Below, piece by piece: positions 43,157-51,770 of a DNA stretch of 64,000 nucleotides. Positions within the stretch are counted from its first letter, which is position 1. The number at the start of each line of letters is the position of its first letter. Made by a program: the position numbers and the translations under genes. Below the pieces are notes generated by a model. It did not search any database. It was not told where the DNA came from and worked only from the letters and a program-made list of their open reading frames with translations. The stretch spans positions 186,001 to 250,000 of the forward strand of contig CASEWB010000006.1 of the NCBI GenBank assembly GCA_949291545.1. The letters are read 5' to 3'. The DNA comes from an uncultured bacterium. GTDB taxonomy: Bacteria; Elusimicrobiota; Elusimicrobia; Elusimicrobiales; Elusimicrobiaceae.

Positions 43157-43909
43157 ATGAACGAATCTAAAGACGTTGTCATTACTTCCCGTGCGCTCTC
43201 GCTGATTTCGCATAAATTAAAAACGCCGCTCTCTATTATAAACGGCTATTCGGAAGCTATCCTTTCGCAAGCCAAAAAGGAAAAATTCTCTCCCTTTACG
43301 TCTAAAGCGCTGGAAGAAATCAACAAACAAGGCGGGCGGATGTCGCTATTGGTGGATAAATTGATGGCCTTCAACAAAGTAACCACCGCCCAAACAGAAG
43401 GGATTGAAAAACAACCTGTCTATTTAAAAAATTTAATTAAAGAATGCGCCTCCAAGGCTATTGCCCAAGAGGAGGAAACCGCCTCCCCCACACCGGCGAT
43501 GGAAGACGCGTCCATCAAGCGCGGAACCTTTGTGGAAATAGACTGCCCGGAACATTTAAGCGTAACCGCCAACGAAGAAATGTTGCGCCTGTGCCTACGG
43601 GAGTTGCTGGCCAATGCTATTAAATTCAACAATAAAATGGAAAAAATCATTAAAGTACAATGCGCCAACCACGGCGACAGTATTTCCATTTCCGTGCGGG
43701 ATTACGGGGCCGGTATCCGCCCGCAAGACGTAAACCAAATTTTTGAGCCGTTCTACCAAGTGGACGATTATTTTACCGGCCAGGTAAGCGGCTGGGGCCT
43801 GGGGCTGCCTATGGTCAAACGCATTTTGGACCTGCACAACGGCTCCATCAGCGTCGTGTCCGACAGAGGGCTCGGGTCCATCTTTACCATAAACTTTCCT
43901 ATTGTATGA
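43157..43909 (+). CDS. Soluble sensor histidine kinase without a recognisable sensor domain
   Basis: 250 residues. The phosphorylation box ISHKLKTPLSIINGYSEA is only 16 residues from the start, so there is no room for a sensor or membrane segment. The ATPase domain has NAIKFNN (N box), VRDYGAGIRP (G1), FEPFYQVDD (F box) and GWGLGLPMVKRI (G2). It must be cytoplasmic and depend on a partner for input. The cognate regulator is not adjacent; the receiver-GGDEF protein at 22 kb is one candidate. Its stop overlaps the next start as ATGA. Confidence 0.9.
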   Translation: MNESKDVVITSRALSLISHKLKTPLSIINGYSEAILSQAKKEKFSPFTSKALEEINKQGGRMSLLVDKLMAFNKVTTAQTEGIEKQPVYLKNLIKECASKAIAQEEETASPTPAMEDASIKRGTFVEIDCPEHLSVTANEEMLRLCLRELLANAIKFNNKMEKIIKVQCANHGDSISISVRDYGAGIRPQDVNQIFEPFYQVDDYFTGQVSGWGLGLPMVKRILDLHNGSISVVSDRGLGSIFTINFPIV

Positions 43910-44430
43910 ATTGTGAAACCTTACTAACCCAAATTTCCGCCCAGTGCGATGCTTTCCGGGCAGATTTAACCTCCGCCGCGCAAAATTTGCGCGACTTTAA
44001 CCGCCGCTTGGAACAAATCCTCCTGCAATTGCACAAAGACCTTACCGTGCGGGACGAAGAATTTGCCGGGCAGTTTAACCAATACTGCCAGGATTTGCGC
44101 CAAAAGCTGGACAAAGACGAACCCTTTTGGACGCAAACCCGCAACCAAGTCCGTTCGTATAAAACGGCGGACTGGACCGGAGATTTAGCCCTGGCAGCCA
44201 AAGGGCTTAACAGCCGGGCAAAAACACTTTCCCGCGCCTGCGACGAGTTCACCACCGCTTACGACGCTTTCTGCCGCAATTACAGCGGGTTTACGGCGGC
44301 TAAACTGAATGTTTGGCTGCTGACTTCCTGCCAAAACGACGCCAATAACCTTACTGGGAAAATTCTGTTTTTGGCACGGGAAATAGCCAAAAAAACCGAA
44401 CGTAACAGGGGGCCTCATGTTTACGGATAA
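43906..44430 (+). CDS. Coiled-coil protein of unknown function
   Basis: 174 residues, almost entirely helical, with heptad-like stretches (DFNRRLEQILLQLHKDL and later), five Cys, and no signal peptide or membrane helix. It overlaps the histidine kinase by 4 nt and the exporter gene by 14 nt, so translation of all three is coupled. The tight packing suggests that it works with the kinase or the exporter, perhaps as an input or adaptor protein. No domain recognised. Confidence 0.75.
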   Translation: MNCETLLTQISAQCDAFRADLTSAAQNLRDFNRRLEQILLQLHKDLTVRDEEFAGQFNQYCQDLRQKLDKDEPFWTQTRNQVRSYKTADWTGDLALAAKGLNSRAKTLSRACDEFTTAYDAFCRNYSGFTAAKLNVWLLTSCQNDANNLTGKILFLAREIAKKTERNRGPHVYG

Positions 44431-45436
44431 ACCAACCTTCTACTACCTAAAAACCAGCGCCATTTGCTTAACGATTATCGCCGCCGGTGTAGTAACTGCA
44501 TTTTTAGTATACACCAAATCACTGCTCATACCGTTTGTCATTTCCATTCTGCTCTATACCATTCTTGCCCAAATGACGCTGTATATGAAGCATAAATTTT
44601 CGTTCCCGTCTTGGCTGGCAATGACTATTTCCATCTTATTGTGCATCACCCTTTTTGCCGGCGTGATTTTGTTTACGGTTAACTCCGTAGGCACATTCTT
44701 AAAAGGGGCCGAAGTATACCGCCAAAACTTGATAGACACCACTAACGATATTGCCCTGCGTTTGCAGCAGCACGGGATTACCCTAAACCAAAACTTTTTG
44801 GAAACCTATCTGCGGGAACTGCCTTTGTTTAACTGGCTGCGCAACTTTGGCGGGCAGCTGTTTGGTATTGTATCCGACACTACGCTGATTATCTTGTTTA
44901 TGGTGTTTTTTCTGTTTGGCAGCAAAAAGACCCCGCCCATTACAAACCCGGCCATCAAGGAAATGCTGGCCAATGTGTCCGTTTACTTATCCGTCAAACT
45001 GATGGCCTCGCTGGCTACCGGGTTGGTAGCGGCGGCTATTTTATTTGGCTTTCAAGTAAAACTGGCGGCTTTGTTTGCCTTGTTTATGTTTTTACTTAAC
45101 TTTATCCCCAGCGTTGGGTCCATTATCGCCGTGCTGCTGCCTGCCCCCGTATTGTTTTTGCAGTTTGGGTTAGGCCCTCAGTTCTTCATTGTAATAGGGT
45201 TGCTGGCCGCTACGGAATTTATTATTGGCAATTTAATAGAACCGCGTTTCTTGGGGGAAGGGATGGATTTGCACCCCGCTACCGTGGTGGCGTGCTTAAT
45301 TTTTTGGACGCTTGTTTGGGGCGTGCCGGGGGCGTTTTTATCGGTGCCGATTACGGCGTCCATTAAAATTGTCCTAAGCAAAATAAAGCACACCCGCCCC
45401 GTGGCCGAATTTTTAGCCGGCCGCCTGCCACATTAA
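44417..45436 (+). CDS. AI-2E family transporter (PerM/YhhT-like)
   Basis: 339 residues with about eight membrane helices and a central soluble stretch of about 80 residues, the AI-2E family layout. Landmarks: SLLIPFVISILLYTIL near the N-terminus, LALFMFLLNFIPSVGSIIAVL-type core (PSVGS) and NLIEPRFLGEGMDLHP. Members export autoinducer-2 or small ions in a few studied cases; the substrate here is unknown. Its start lies inside the preceding gene. Confidence 0.88.
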   Translation: MFTDKPTFYYLKTSAICLTIIAAGVVTAFLVYTKSLLIPFVISILLYTILAQMTLYMKHKFSFPSWLAMTISILLCITLFAGVILFTVNSVGTFLKGAEVYRQNLIDTTNDIALRLQQHGITLNQNFLETYLRELPLFNWLRNFGGQLFGIVSDTTLIILFMVFFLFGSKKTPPITNPAIKEMLANVSVYLSVKLMASLATGLVAAAILFGFQVKLAALFALFMFLLNFIPSVGSIIAVLLPAPVLFLQFGLGPQFFIVIGLLAATEFIIGNLIEPRFLGEGMDLHPATVVACLIFWTLVWGVPGAFLSVPITASIKIVLSKIKHTRPVAEFLAGRLPH

Positions 45437-45452
45437 AATAAGTTTTCTTATC

Positions 45453-45485
45453 AAAAAACCCCGTGCGGTTTGGCACGGGGTTTTT
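45453..45485 (+). terminator. Terminator of the barrel-kinase-exporter operon
   Basis: CCCCGTGC, loop, GCACGGGG, then TTTTT. Confidence 0.9.
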
Positions 45486-45489
45486 GCAT

Positions 45490-45517
45490 AAAAAAGCCGC
45501 CTGGAACAGGCGGCTTT
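45490..45517 (-). terminator. Terminator of the lipoprotein operon
   Basis: AAGCCGCCTG, 3-nt loop, CAGGCGGCTTTTTT in minus-strand reading, just after the last gene. Confidence 0.88.
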
Positions 45518-45521
45518 AAAT

Positions 45522-46016
45522 TTATTGGGCGGCGGCAGGAGGGAGCTGCTCACTGCGGACTTTATCAAACAAATTGCTTTCTGTCGCCCGCTGCAGGAAT
45601 TCTTCCCACTCCTGTTGCGTCAGTTCGAAATCGTCCATCACAATATACGAAATTTCCTTAGCGGCATCTTTGCCCAAGGCATTATTGCGCGCATATTCGT
45701 TTTCCAGCTCCACATAGCGGCTGGCAATGGCGTAATCGATATCCTCCTGCGAATAGTTCGGCACATCAACCGGTTCGCTTAAGGAGTTGGTGTCCACTAC
45801 TCCCGGCTGGGCTCCGTCGGTAGTTAAGGGCTGGTCGCCGGACGGGGTGAACATTTCGCTGTGGTCGCCGGACGGGTCCGTCACCAACGGTTCTGTTTCC
45901 ATAGAATTCGTCACACGGCCCAGCATTAGATTAGAGCAAGCGGACGGATTGACAATAAAATAAATACTCAAAATGATAAAAACTAAAATAGCAGCTTTGA
46001 TTAAAATTTTAAGCAC
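45522..46016 (-). CDS. Single-pass membrane protein of unknown function
   Basis: 164 residues: an N-terminal helix (about 5-22), a Pro/Ser/Thr-rich low-complexity region (40-85) containing two PSGD repeats from a duplicated 15-bp sequence (TGGTCGCCGGACGGG), then an acidic helical domain. It is the last gene of the lipoprotein operon, with AGGAGG before the start. No family recognised. The short repeat may allow length variation of the linker. Confidence 0.65.
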   Translation of the reverse strand: MLKILIKAAILVFIILSIYFIVNPSACSNLMLGRVTNSMETEPLVTDPSGDHSEMFTPSGDQPLTTDGAQPGVVDTNSLSEPVDVPNYSQEDIDYAIASRYVELENEYARNNALGKDAAKEISYIVMDDFELTQQEWEEFLQRATESNLFDKVRSEQLPPAAAQ

Positions 46017-46060
46017 GGGGAACCTCCTGTTACATTATAGAATACTATATTTTTCCCCCT

Positions 46061-46648
46061 CTATTCCGTTTTTTTTGGTTCTGCGGCGGGAGGCTGTGCC
46101 AGTGCAGCGCCCTGCAGTTGCTGGACGCTTTGTATAAATTGGGGGTTAGTAAAAATTTGCTGGATAGTTTTGGCAAATTCGGGGTTTTGCATATGCTGCT
46201 GTACAACTTGGGAAACCTGAGGGTTTTCCTTTAAGATTTTGACTAACTCCACCCCGCTTAAGGCCCCCAAATCGGCCGCGCTGCCTTGTGTAGCGGCGGA
46301 GAGGTCCTTGTTAAATTGCTGCAAGGCGGGGTCCTGCTTGTAATCGTCCAAAATGGAAGAAATGGTATCTTGGGCCTGCTGGGTTTTTTGTACATCTGAA
46401 AGGGGTGCGCTTTCTAAAAAAATGGCGCTTTGCGCGGGCGCAAAAGCCACCGGCTTGCTAACGGGCTCCGGCTGAGGAGCCGCCAAAGATACGGGGACAT
46501 TTTGGAAAGTAAACCCATTGGCATTGGCGGCCGCTTCCGCGGCGGCTTGCTGTGCATAGCGGTTATACACTTGATAGAGACGGACCGCGCCCATGTATAT
46601 GAGCGCGGCCACCATAACAGCTACCAAAGTCCAGCTGGTTTTGGACAT
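46061..46648 (-). CDS. Membrane-anchored protein with STI1-like NP repeats
   Basis: 195 residues: an N-terminal helix (about 7-26), a Pro-rich linker, and a helical C-terminal half containing spaced repeats NPQVSQVVQQHMQNPEF and NPQFIQSVQQ, reminiscent of the NP-rich STI1 motif of co-chaperones. The start shares one base with the FKBP stop (TAATG), so translation is coupled. A chaperone-adaptor role at the periplasmic face alongside the FKBP isomerase is plausible but only inferred. Confidence 0.6.
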   Translation of the reverse strand: MSKTSWTLVAVMVAALIYMGAVRLYQVYNRYAQQAAAEAAANANGFTFQNVPVSLAAPQPEPVSKPVAFAPAQSAIFLESAPLSDVQKTQQAQDTISSILDDYKQDPALQQFNKDLSAATQGSAADLGALSGVELVKILKENPQVSQVVQQHMQNPEFAKTIQQIFTNPQFIQSVQQLQGAALAQPPAAEPKKTE

Positions 46649-47352
46649 TATGCCCCCATTTCCAGCATTTCTATATCAAACACCAACACCGAATTGGGCG
46701 GAATTTGCCCAACCGGGCGGTTGCCATAAGCCGTATCCGCCGGGCAAACCACTTTGGCGCGGGAACCGGGTTTCATTTGCTGGAGGGCTTTCGTCCAGCA
46801 AGGAATGACATCCGTCAATTTGGTTTCAAAAACTTCGTTGCGGTCGCGGGAGCTGTCGAACTTGGTTCCGTCAATCAGCGTGCCGGTATAGTGCACTTTT
46901 ACAGTGCTGTCGGCCTTGGGCGTTTTGCCTTTTCCGGCGCGGCTGAGTTTCATCATCGTGCCGTTATCCAAGGTTTTTACGCCTTTTTCTTTTTTGAAAT
47001 TTGCCATATATTCCTGCTGGTCCGCTTCCCGCTTGGCGGATATGGTTTTGGCGTCATTTTGGTATTTTTGAATGATTGCCGGTTTATATTCGTCCAAATT
47101 GGTTTGGGATTTTTTATTCAGCAAACTGTCGCGCATTCCCTGGGAGAGAGCTTTATAATCGTCCTCATTATCCAAAATCAGCTGGCGTTTTAAATTATCC
47201 CCCAACAAAAAACCCAGCGAATACAGCATTTTGTTGCGTTCCGCTACGCTTTGCATTTCGGGCTGCGCCTCGGCCGCAGCCGGCTGAGCGGCTTGCTGCG
47301 CCATAACAGCGGCCGGCAAAATCAATAAAGCTAGCAATACTAATTTCTTCAT
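46648..47352 (-). CDS. Exported FKBP-type peptidyl-prolyl isomerase
   Basis: 234 residues: signal peptide to about residue 19, an FKBP N-terminal dimerisation domain (about 35-120), and a C-terminal FKBP domain with VKVHYTGTLIDGTKFDSS, IPCWTKALQQMKPGSR, YGNRPVGQIPPNSVLVFDIEML. This is the FkpA/Mip layout. It assists periplasmic protein folding. It lies between lipoprotein genes and overlaps the next gene by one base. AGGAG-type site before the start. Confidence 0.93.
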   Translation of the reverse strand: MKKLVLLALLILPAAVMAQQAAQPAAAEAQPEMQSVAERNKMLYSLGFLLGDNLKRQLILDNEDDYKALSQGMRDSLLNKKSQTNLDEYKPAIIQKYQNDAKTISAKREADQQEYMANFKKEKGVKTLDNGTMMKLSRAGKGKTPKADSTVKVHYTGTLIDGTKFDSSRDRNEVFETKLTDVIPCWTKALQQMKPGSRAKVVCPADTAYGNRPVGQIPPNSVLVFDIEMLEMGA

Positions 47353-47361
47353 AATTGTCTC

Positions 47362-48297
47362 CTATTTTGTTTTCAAATATATTTCCAAGCGGCTGGCAAT
47401 TTGCCGGGCAGCTTGTTCCCCCACGCTTTGCATACTTTTGCGCAGCGAGTCTTCCGCGCGGGACGTACCCGCCCGCTCGTGCACGTTAAACCGCGCAAAC
47501 GTTACCCCACGCGCAGCGTCCACCAAACTGATAGCCGCCCCGCTGGAACACCACACTAATCCTGCTACTTTTTGGGAATCGTATTCGTCCACATCCGTTT
47601 GTATCTGCACCACTAACACCCGATTCGGCTCCGATGCGTCCACCACGCCCAACCCCATCCGGTTCAACGCGTCCACCACATACGTTACCATTACTTCACT
47701 CTGAACGCCCTGCACATCTACGGCCACCAAAACCGCGGCCAGTTTTTCTTGCAAAATGGTTCGATAGGGGGCAAATACGTCCGGCTGATATCCTTGGCGG
47801 GAAGCATCTAAAAATTGGTACATTTCGTCCAATGCCGCCCGGCGGGAAACTACCGGCTGCATTTGAAAGGCAATTTTTAAATCGGCCAGCGGGTCCGCCG
47901 GGTCCGAAAACCGCGTAGCAAGGCCTTTTAATTTTTCGTCTTCCTGGTCGAGCAACGGGGAAAGCACTTTGCGGGCTTTGGCCCGGGGCAACACTGCCAG
48001 GGCGTAATAATGCTTGCCGGAAAAATCTTTATCCCGCCAAACATTTTCCACCGAAGCGTTTGCCAGCAAATCCGTCACGACCCCCTGGTTGGCGGCAGCC
48101 GGCGCATTTTGCACCATTTCGCGGCGCATATTTTCGAGTGCATTGTCGGAAGCCGCTTCTTTGCTGGTTCCTTCCCCCGCCACCACATAGTATTTGGCGG
48201 AATCGTACTCATTCATTTGGTAGTTTACGGTGTTTTTATTCATACCCGCACAACCGCACAGCAACAGTGCAGCTGCACCTAACATCCATTTTTTCAT
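47362..48297 (-). CDS. LPP20-family lipoprotein
   Basis: 311 residues with lipobox LLLCGC (acylated Cys at residue 16). AKYYVVAGEGTSKEAASDNALENMRREM resembles the LPP20/COG3018-type domain, a fold built around a conserved Gly-rich, Ala-rich helix. The second half is related to curli-type assembly or FlgT-like domains by appearance only. In other bacteria such proteins occur beside COG3014 and LpoB lipoproteins, as here. The start follows GAGGG; an in-frame ATG four codons upstream overlaps the previous stop. Confidence 0.72.
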   Translation of the reverse strand: MKKWMLGAAALLLCGCAGMNKNTVNYQMNEYDSAKYYVVAGEGTSKEAASDNALENMRREMVQNAPAAANQGVVTDLLANASVENVWRDKDFSGKHYYALAVLPRAKARKVLSPLLDQEDEKLKGLATRFSDPADPLADLKIAFQMQPVVSRRAALDEMYQFLDASRQGYQPDVFAPYRTILQEKLAAVLVAVDVQGVQSEVMVTYVVDALNRMGLGVVDASEPNRVLVVQIQTDVDEYDSQKVAGLVWCSSGAAISLVDAARGVTFARFNVHERAGTSRAEDSLRKSMQSVGEQAARQIASRLEIYLKTK

Positions 48298-48305
48298 AAG
48301 CCCTC

Positions 48306-49616
48306 TCAATAAGCCGTGCGATAATGCAGGAAGATGCGCTCTCCCGGTTTTACCGGCACATTTTCAAATACATGTTCTCCTACTATATTACCATATCCGT
48401 CGCGAAACAACAGTTTTATATTTTGCGTTCCGGGTTGCAAAAACAAACGCGCCATACGCACTTCAGCCGGCAGGGTAAACCACTGGCGGGTGTCGGCCGT
48501 TTCGGTAGCGGCGCCCAGAGCGCTTACCAACATTCCAGCCAAGTCGCCCCAAGTTTCGTCATTCGCGGCGGAAGAAACCGCGTGGCGGGCCTGTACTGAG
48601 GCCACCTGCTTGGTAACTGCGCGCGACGCGGTGCGGAACAAAATGCCGGGCATTTTTTCTTCCAAATCCAATTTAGCGGCAGCGGCCAAATCGGCCGTTT
48701 TTTGCGTAAAATAACGTTGTCCCCCTGCCTCAATTTCGGAAAACTTTACACGGGTGGGCTGTTCCACCCACCCCGGGAAAGAAAGCGTAACCGCGGAACC
48801 CATAATCCCCGCCGTCAGCGCATTTTGTACTTCGGGGGAGACTCCATCCGGCGTTTCCTGCGGGGAAGAGGCCAACAAAAGGGCCCTGTCCCACGCCACC
48901 TGTAACGTTTCCGACTTTTTAAGCGGCATACGCCCGTTGTAATGGAAAATAAGCACCTCGCCCAATTCGTCTGCATTTGAAGGGACTGGGAAATCCGGCG
49001 CGGAAACGTGCAGCTGCGGCCCCAGGCGCTCGTATGCCTTTAAGGCATTTGTGCGCGCAATTTGCGCATCGGAACGCTGGCCGACGGACTCAAACACCAA
49101 ACTTGCGAAATACTGCACAAACGGATCATCATTATAGCCGCTTTTTTTATCGGCGTGCAGATGGTCCAAAAAGAACACCGCCCGGCGGGCTTCCACCGCG
49201 GCGGAAGAAAGATCCCCTTGCTGTAAAAAATTTTGGGCGCGGTAGTAATAGGTAAGCGCTTGTTCAAAGGGCGGCACGGCATAAGAGGCGGTCCAATCGT
49301 TTAGAATAAACTGCCCGGCCAAGCCGGAAATGCTTTTGGCATAGGCTTCGTGAATGGCGGCTTGCGCGGAAGCAAAAAGCTTGTCGCTGGCGGAAGGGTT
49401 TTGGGCATCGTGCAAGAGGGTGCCCCGGTCCAGGTCAAACAGGACGGCGTCCTTGCCTTTATAAAGTTTGGTCTTTTTTTCTTCTATCCGTTGGGAGGCT
49501 TCTTCAAACTGGCCTTGGGCCGTCAATTGGTTTACCTGCACTTTATAACGCAAAGAAGGCGCCGCACACGCGGAGCAAAATAACACCAGCCCCAACAAGC
49601 ATATGCGCACCTTCAT
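48306..49616 (-). CDS. COG3014-type TPR lipoprotein
   Basis: 436 residues with lipobox CSAC (acylated Cys at residue 17). A helical TPR-like N-terminal half includes QFEEASQRIEEKK, LFDLDRGTLLHDAQN and YYYRAQNFLQQGDLSSAAVEARRA, followed by a beta-rich C-terminal half. This matches the uncharacterised COG3014 lipoproteins often encoded with LpoB and an LPP20-like protein. Likely outer-membrane anchored and part of a complex with its neighbours. Lies 9 bp after lpoB. Confidence 0.75.
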   Translation of the reverse strand: MKVRICLLGLVLFCSACAAPSLRYKVQVNQLTAQGQFEEASQRIEEKKTKLYKGKDAVLFDLDRGTLLHDAQNPSASDKLFASAQAAIHEAYAKSISGLAGQFILNDWTASYAVPPFEQALTYYYRAQNFLQQGDLSSAAVEARRAVFFLDHLHADKKSGYNDDPFVQYFASLVFESVGQRSDAQIARTNALKAYERLGPQLHVSAPDFPVPSNADELGEVLIFHYNGRMPLKKSETLQVAWDRALLLASSPQETPDGVSPEVQNALTAGIMGSAVTLSFPGWVEQPTRVKFSEIEAGGQRYFTQKTADLAAAAKLDLEEKMPGILFRTASRAVTKQVASVQARHAVSSAANDETWGDLAGMLVSALGAATETADTRQWFTLPAEVRMARLFLQPGTQNIKLLFRDGYGNIVGEHVFENVPVKPGERIFLHYRTAY

Positions 49617-49625
49617 AGCAAAATC

Positions 49626-50216
49626 CTACCAAGTTACTTTGCTGCGTTTGACGTATTTTTTAATTTGTTTCTGTCCATTCCAAACGATTTGGTTGGTTTC
49701 AATGTCGATGAGTTTGAGATTTACTTGGTAAAACACCACCGCTTTGCTGCCGGCTTGATCCACCACCGAGTTAAGCACCCCGCTTAACATATAGTCGGCG
49801 CCAATTTCTTTGCCGAATGCTTTGCGGGTTTCCTCGGAGGCAAATTCATCTTGTTCCAACCGCTCGGTGCGGATTTCGCCCCGTTCGGAAGCGGAGGCCA
49901 CAAAATCCACCTTGGCCGAATTAATAAGCGCCCGCTGCATCGATTCAATAAACACATTCGTATTGATGTGTTCCATCGTGTTGTTGGAGACCGTCCCTAC
50001 AATCACCGTCGGTTCTTTGCCGTAGCGGGTTAAAAAGCGGTTGTACCAACCGCTTTGCAGGCAGTCGGTAATCATTTCCTGCGCCACCATCTGGGCGTCG
50101 GTATCGTTCCACCCGCCGGATACGTCTTTTACCAAGTTTGTTTCCACCCGTTCCACATGGGGGGCGCAGGCAAAAGCAAACGGCAACATAAAACAAGCTA
50201 ATAAAAGTTTTTTCAT
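49626..50216 (-). CDS. lpoB: Penicillin-binding-protein activator LpoB-like lipoprotein
   Basis: 196 residues with lipobox FACA (Cys about residue 17). The CsgG/LpoB-like fold is indicated by PTVIVGTVSNNTMEHINTN, FIESMQRALINSAKV, EIGADYMLSGVLNSV and VNLKLIDIETNQIVWNGQK. LpoB reaches through the peptidoglycan from the outer membrane to activate a class A PBP. AGGT-type ribosome site; it follows a divergent pilin-like gene by 15 bp. Heads the lipoprotein trio. Confidence 0.87.
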   Translation of the reverse strand: MKKLLLACFMLPFAFACAPHVERVETNLVKDVSGGWNDTDAQMVAQEMITDCLQSGWYNRFLTRYGKEPTVIVGTVSNNTMEHINTNVFIESMQRALINSAKVDFVASASERGEIRTERLEQDEFASEETRKAFGKEIGADYMLSGVLNSVVDQAGSKAVVFYQVNLKLIDIETNQIVWNGQKQIKKYVKRSKVTW

Positions 50217-50231
50217 AAATACCTCCCGGTA

Positions 50232-50678
50232 TTAATCCTCTATTTCGGCTAAATCCACCTGCCCGCAAATATGGCTGCCGGCGATAGAGCCGTCTTCATG
50301 TGAGCAATCTACAGAGCCTTCGTCTATATTCAGCTCAAACCACTTTGGAAAATCCTTGTGCGCTACCCGCAGGATATTTCCCCCTTCCAAGCGGTACACA
50401 TAATGCTGGCATACCATTTCGATATTTTCCCCGTTGCGTTCTACCGGGCACGGAAGCGCCAGCTCCAGCTGGGCAAAATCCGGGGTGTAAACGCCGTTTT
50501 TAGTTTTATAAGTAGCCTCGGCAAAGGCTACGGCTTTACCTAAATCCAAGGCTTGTTGGGCAATGCGTAACATTTGATGCTTCTTATATTGGGGCCACCC
50601 TAAAGCCAGCCCGAAACCAATTAATACTACCAAAACCAAGACAATCGTGTGAATAGAACCGCGTTGTTCAAAAGACAT
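50232..50678 (-). CDS. Divergent pilin-like membrane protein
   Basis: 148 residues. An N-terminal hydrophobic helix directly after a short charged start (EQRGSIHTIVLVLVVLIGFG) and the following YKKHQMLRIAQQALDLGKAV helix mimic a type IV pilin, and the later NGVYTPDFAQLELALPCPV resembles pilin-like globular domains of this lineage. The GF.L.E cleavage motif is missing, so it may not be processed. GGAG before the start; first gene of the lipoprotein operon. Confidence 0.6.
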   Translation of the reverse strand: MSFEQRGSIHTIVLVLVVLIGFGLALGWPQYKKHQMLRIAQQALDLGKAVAFAEATYKTKNGVYTPDFAQLELALPCPVERNGENIEMVCQHYVYRLEGGNILRVAHKDFPKWFELNIDEGSVDCSHEDGSIAGSHICGQVDLAEIED

Positions 50679-50723
50679 ATTTTCTCCTTTATAATGAATT
50701 TTTTATATTGTAGCAAAAACCTG

Positions 50724-51671
50724 TCAGTGATATGGGGTGATATTCGGGTGAATGCCTTTCACCTTGGTAATGTACAAAAACTTGCCGGTGCGGTAGCCTT
50801 TTTCCAACGCGGGAGCCATAACCACCAAGGTAACGGCTACAATAATCAACGCCACCCCCCAAGCGGTAGAGCGGGTAAACGGTTCGTGAAACACCAGCAC
50901 CCCCACTGTCATAGCCGTCAGCGGTTCCATAGCCCCCAACACGGAAGCAAAGGTGGAACCAATCAGCTTAATGGCGGCAACCAACGTTAAATTGGAAATA
51001 ACGGTGGGAATGAGGGCCAGCATAGTTAAATTAAAATCGCTTTTCCAATCCGGTGCCGATTGAAGCCCCCCCAACGCATAGGCGCCGCCCAACATCACCA
51101 AAGCGGTAAAAGCAAACACATAAAATGTAAGCTTGTCGGAAGATATATCCCGCACGCAGGACTTATTGACCGAAATAATATACGCCCCGTAAGATACGCC
51201 GGACAGCACCGCCAGCAAAATACCCGTAAAACTTACGCCGCCTTCCTGCCCATTCCAAGAAAGCATGGCCACCCCGGCAATAGCCAGCACAATAGCGGCC
51301 ATTGTCCAAAAGGAATTTTTTTCCTTGAACACATAAATCATAATCAGCGCCACAAACACCGGGTACAGGAACATCATGGTAGTGGCAATTCCGCTGGCTA
51401 AATATTGGTAGGACCAAAATAAAAACACCGCCGAGCCAATATACAACACGCTCAAAACAGCCAAGGTATACAACTCCCGCCAAGTTACTCGCAGCGAACG
51501 CCGCGTAAAAAAAGCACACACGCCCAACATTAATACCGCAATGAAAAACCGATAAAATAAAATGGACGGAATGTGCATCCCCGCCTGAAGCAAAGGCAGG
51601 GTAAAAAGAGGAATAAGCCCAAATGTAGCAGAGGTAACTACTGCGTATATAAAACCTTTCCAATCCAACAT
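50724..51671 (-). CDS. DMT superfamily transporter (EamA type)
   Basis: 315 residues with ten membrane helices in two EamA repeats (the first ends near AAIVLAIAGVAMLSWNG, the second near GVALIIVAVTLV). EamA proteins export metabolites such as amino acids; the substrate is unknown. TACAAT lies 7 nt before the ATG and there is no ribosome site. It is followed by the lipoprotein operon in the same direction after 45 bp. Confidence 0.87.
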   Translation of the reverse strand: MLDWKGFIYAVVTSATFGLIPLFTLPLLQAGMHIPSILFYRFFIAVLMLGVCAFFTRRSLRVTWRELYTLAVLSVLYIGSAVFLFWSYQYLASGIATTMMFLYPVFVALIMIYVFKEKNSFWTMAAIVLAIAGVAMLSWNGQEGGVSFTGILLAVLSGVSYGAYIISVNKSCVRDISSDKLTFYVFAFTALVMLGGAYALGGLQSAPDWKSDFNLTMLALIPTVISNLTLVAAIKLIGSTFASVLGAMEPLTAMTVGVLVFHEPFTRSTAWGVALIIVAVTLVVMAPALEKGYRTGKFLYITKVKGIHPNITPYH

Positions 51672-51684
51672 ATATAATATTGTA
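51672..51684 (-). promoter_or_regulatory. Leaderless-type -10 for the DMT transporter gene
   Basis: TACAAT, 7 nt, ATG; no ribosome site. Confidence 0.45.
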
Positions 51685-51716
51685 GCTTACTTTGGCCCGG
51701 CCATGGGCAGGCGTGC

Positions 51717-51751
51717 AAAACGGGACGGATTAAAAACAATCCGTCCCGTTT
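51717..51751 (-). terminator. Terminator of the hydrogenase operon
   Basis: AAACGGGACGGATT, 6-nt loop, AATCCGTCCCGTTTT in minus-strand reading; 20 bp after hydA. Confidence 0.85.
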
Positions 51752-51770
51752 GTAAACTAATCTTTCAGCG

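Noticed and set aside
45831..45876. Duplicated 15-bp sequence as a mobile-element footprint
   Set aside because: It lies in frame within a low-complexity protein linker and encodes a repeated PSGD; simple internal duplication explains it.
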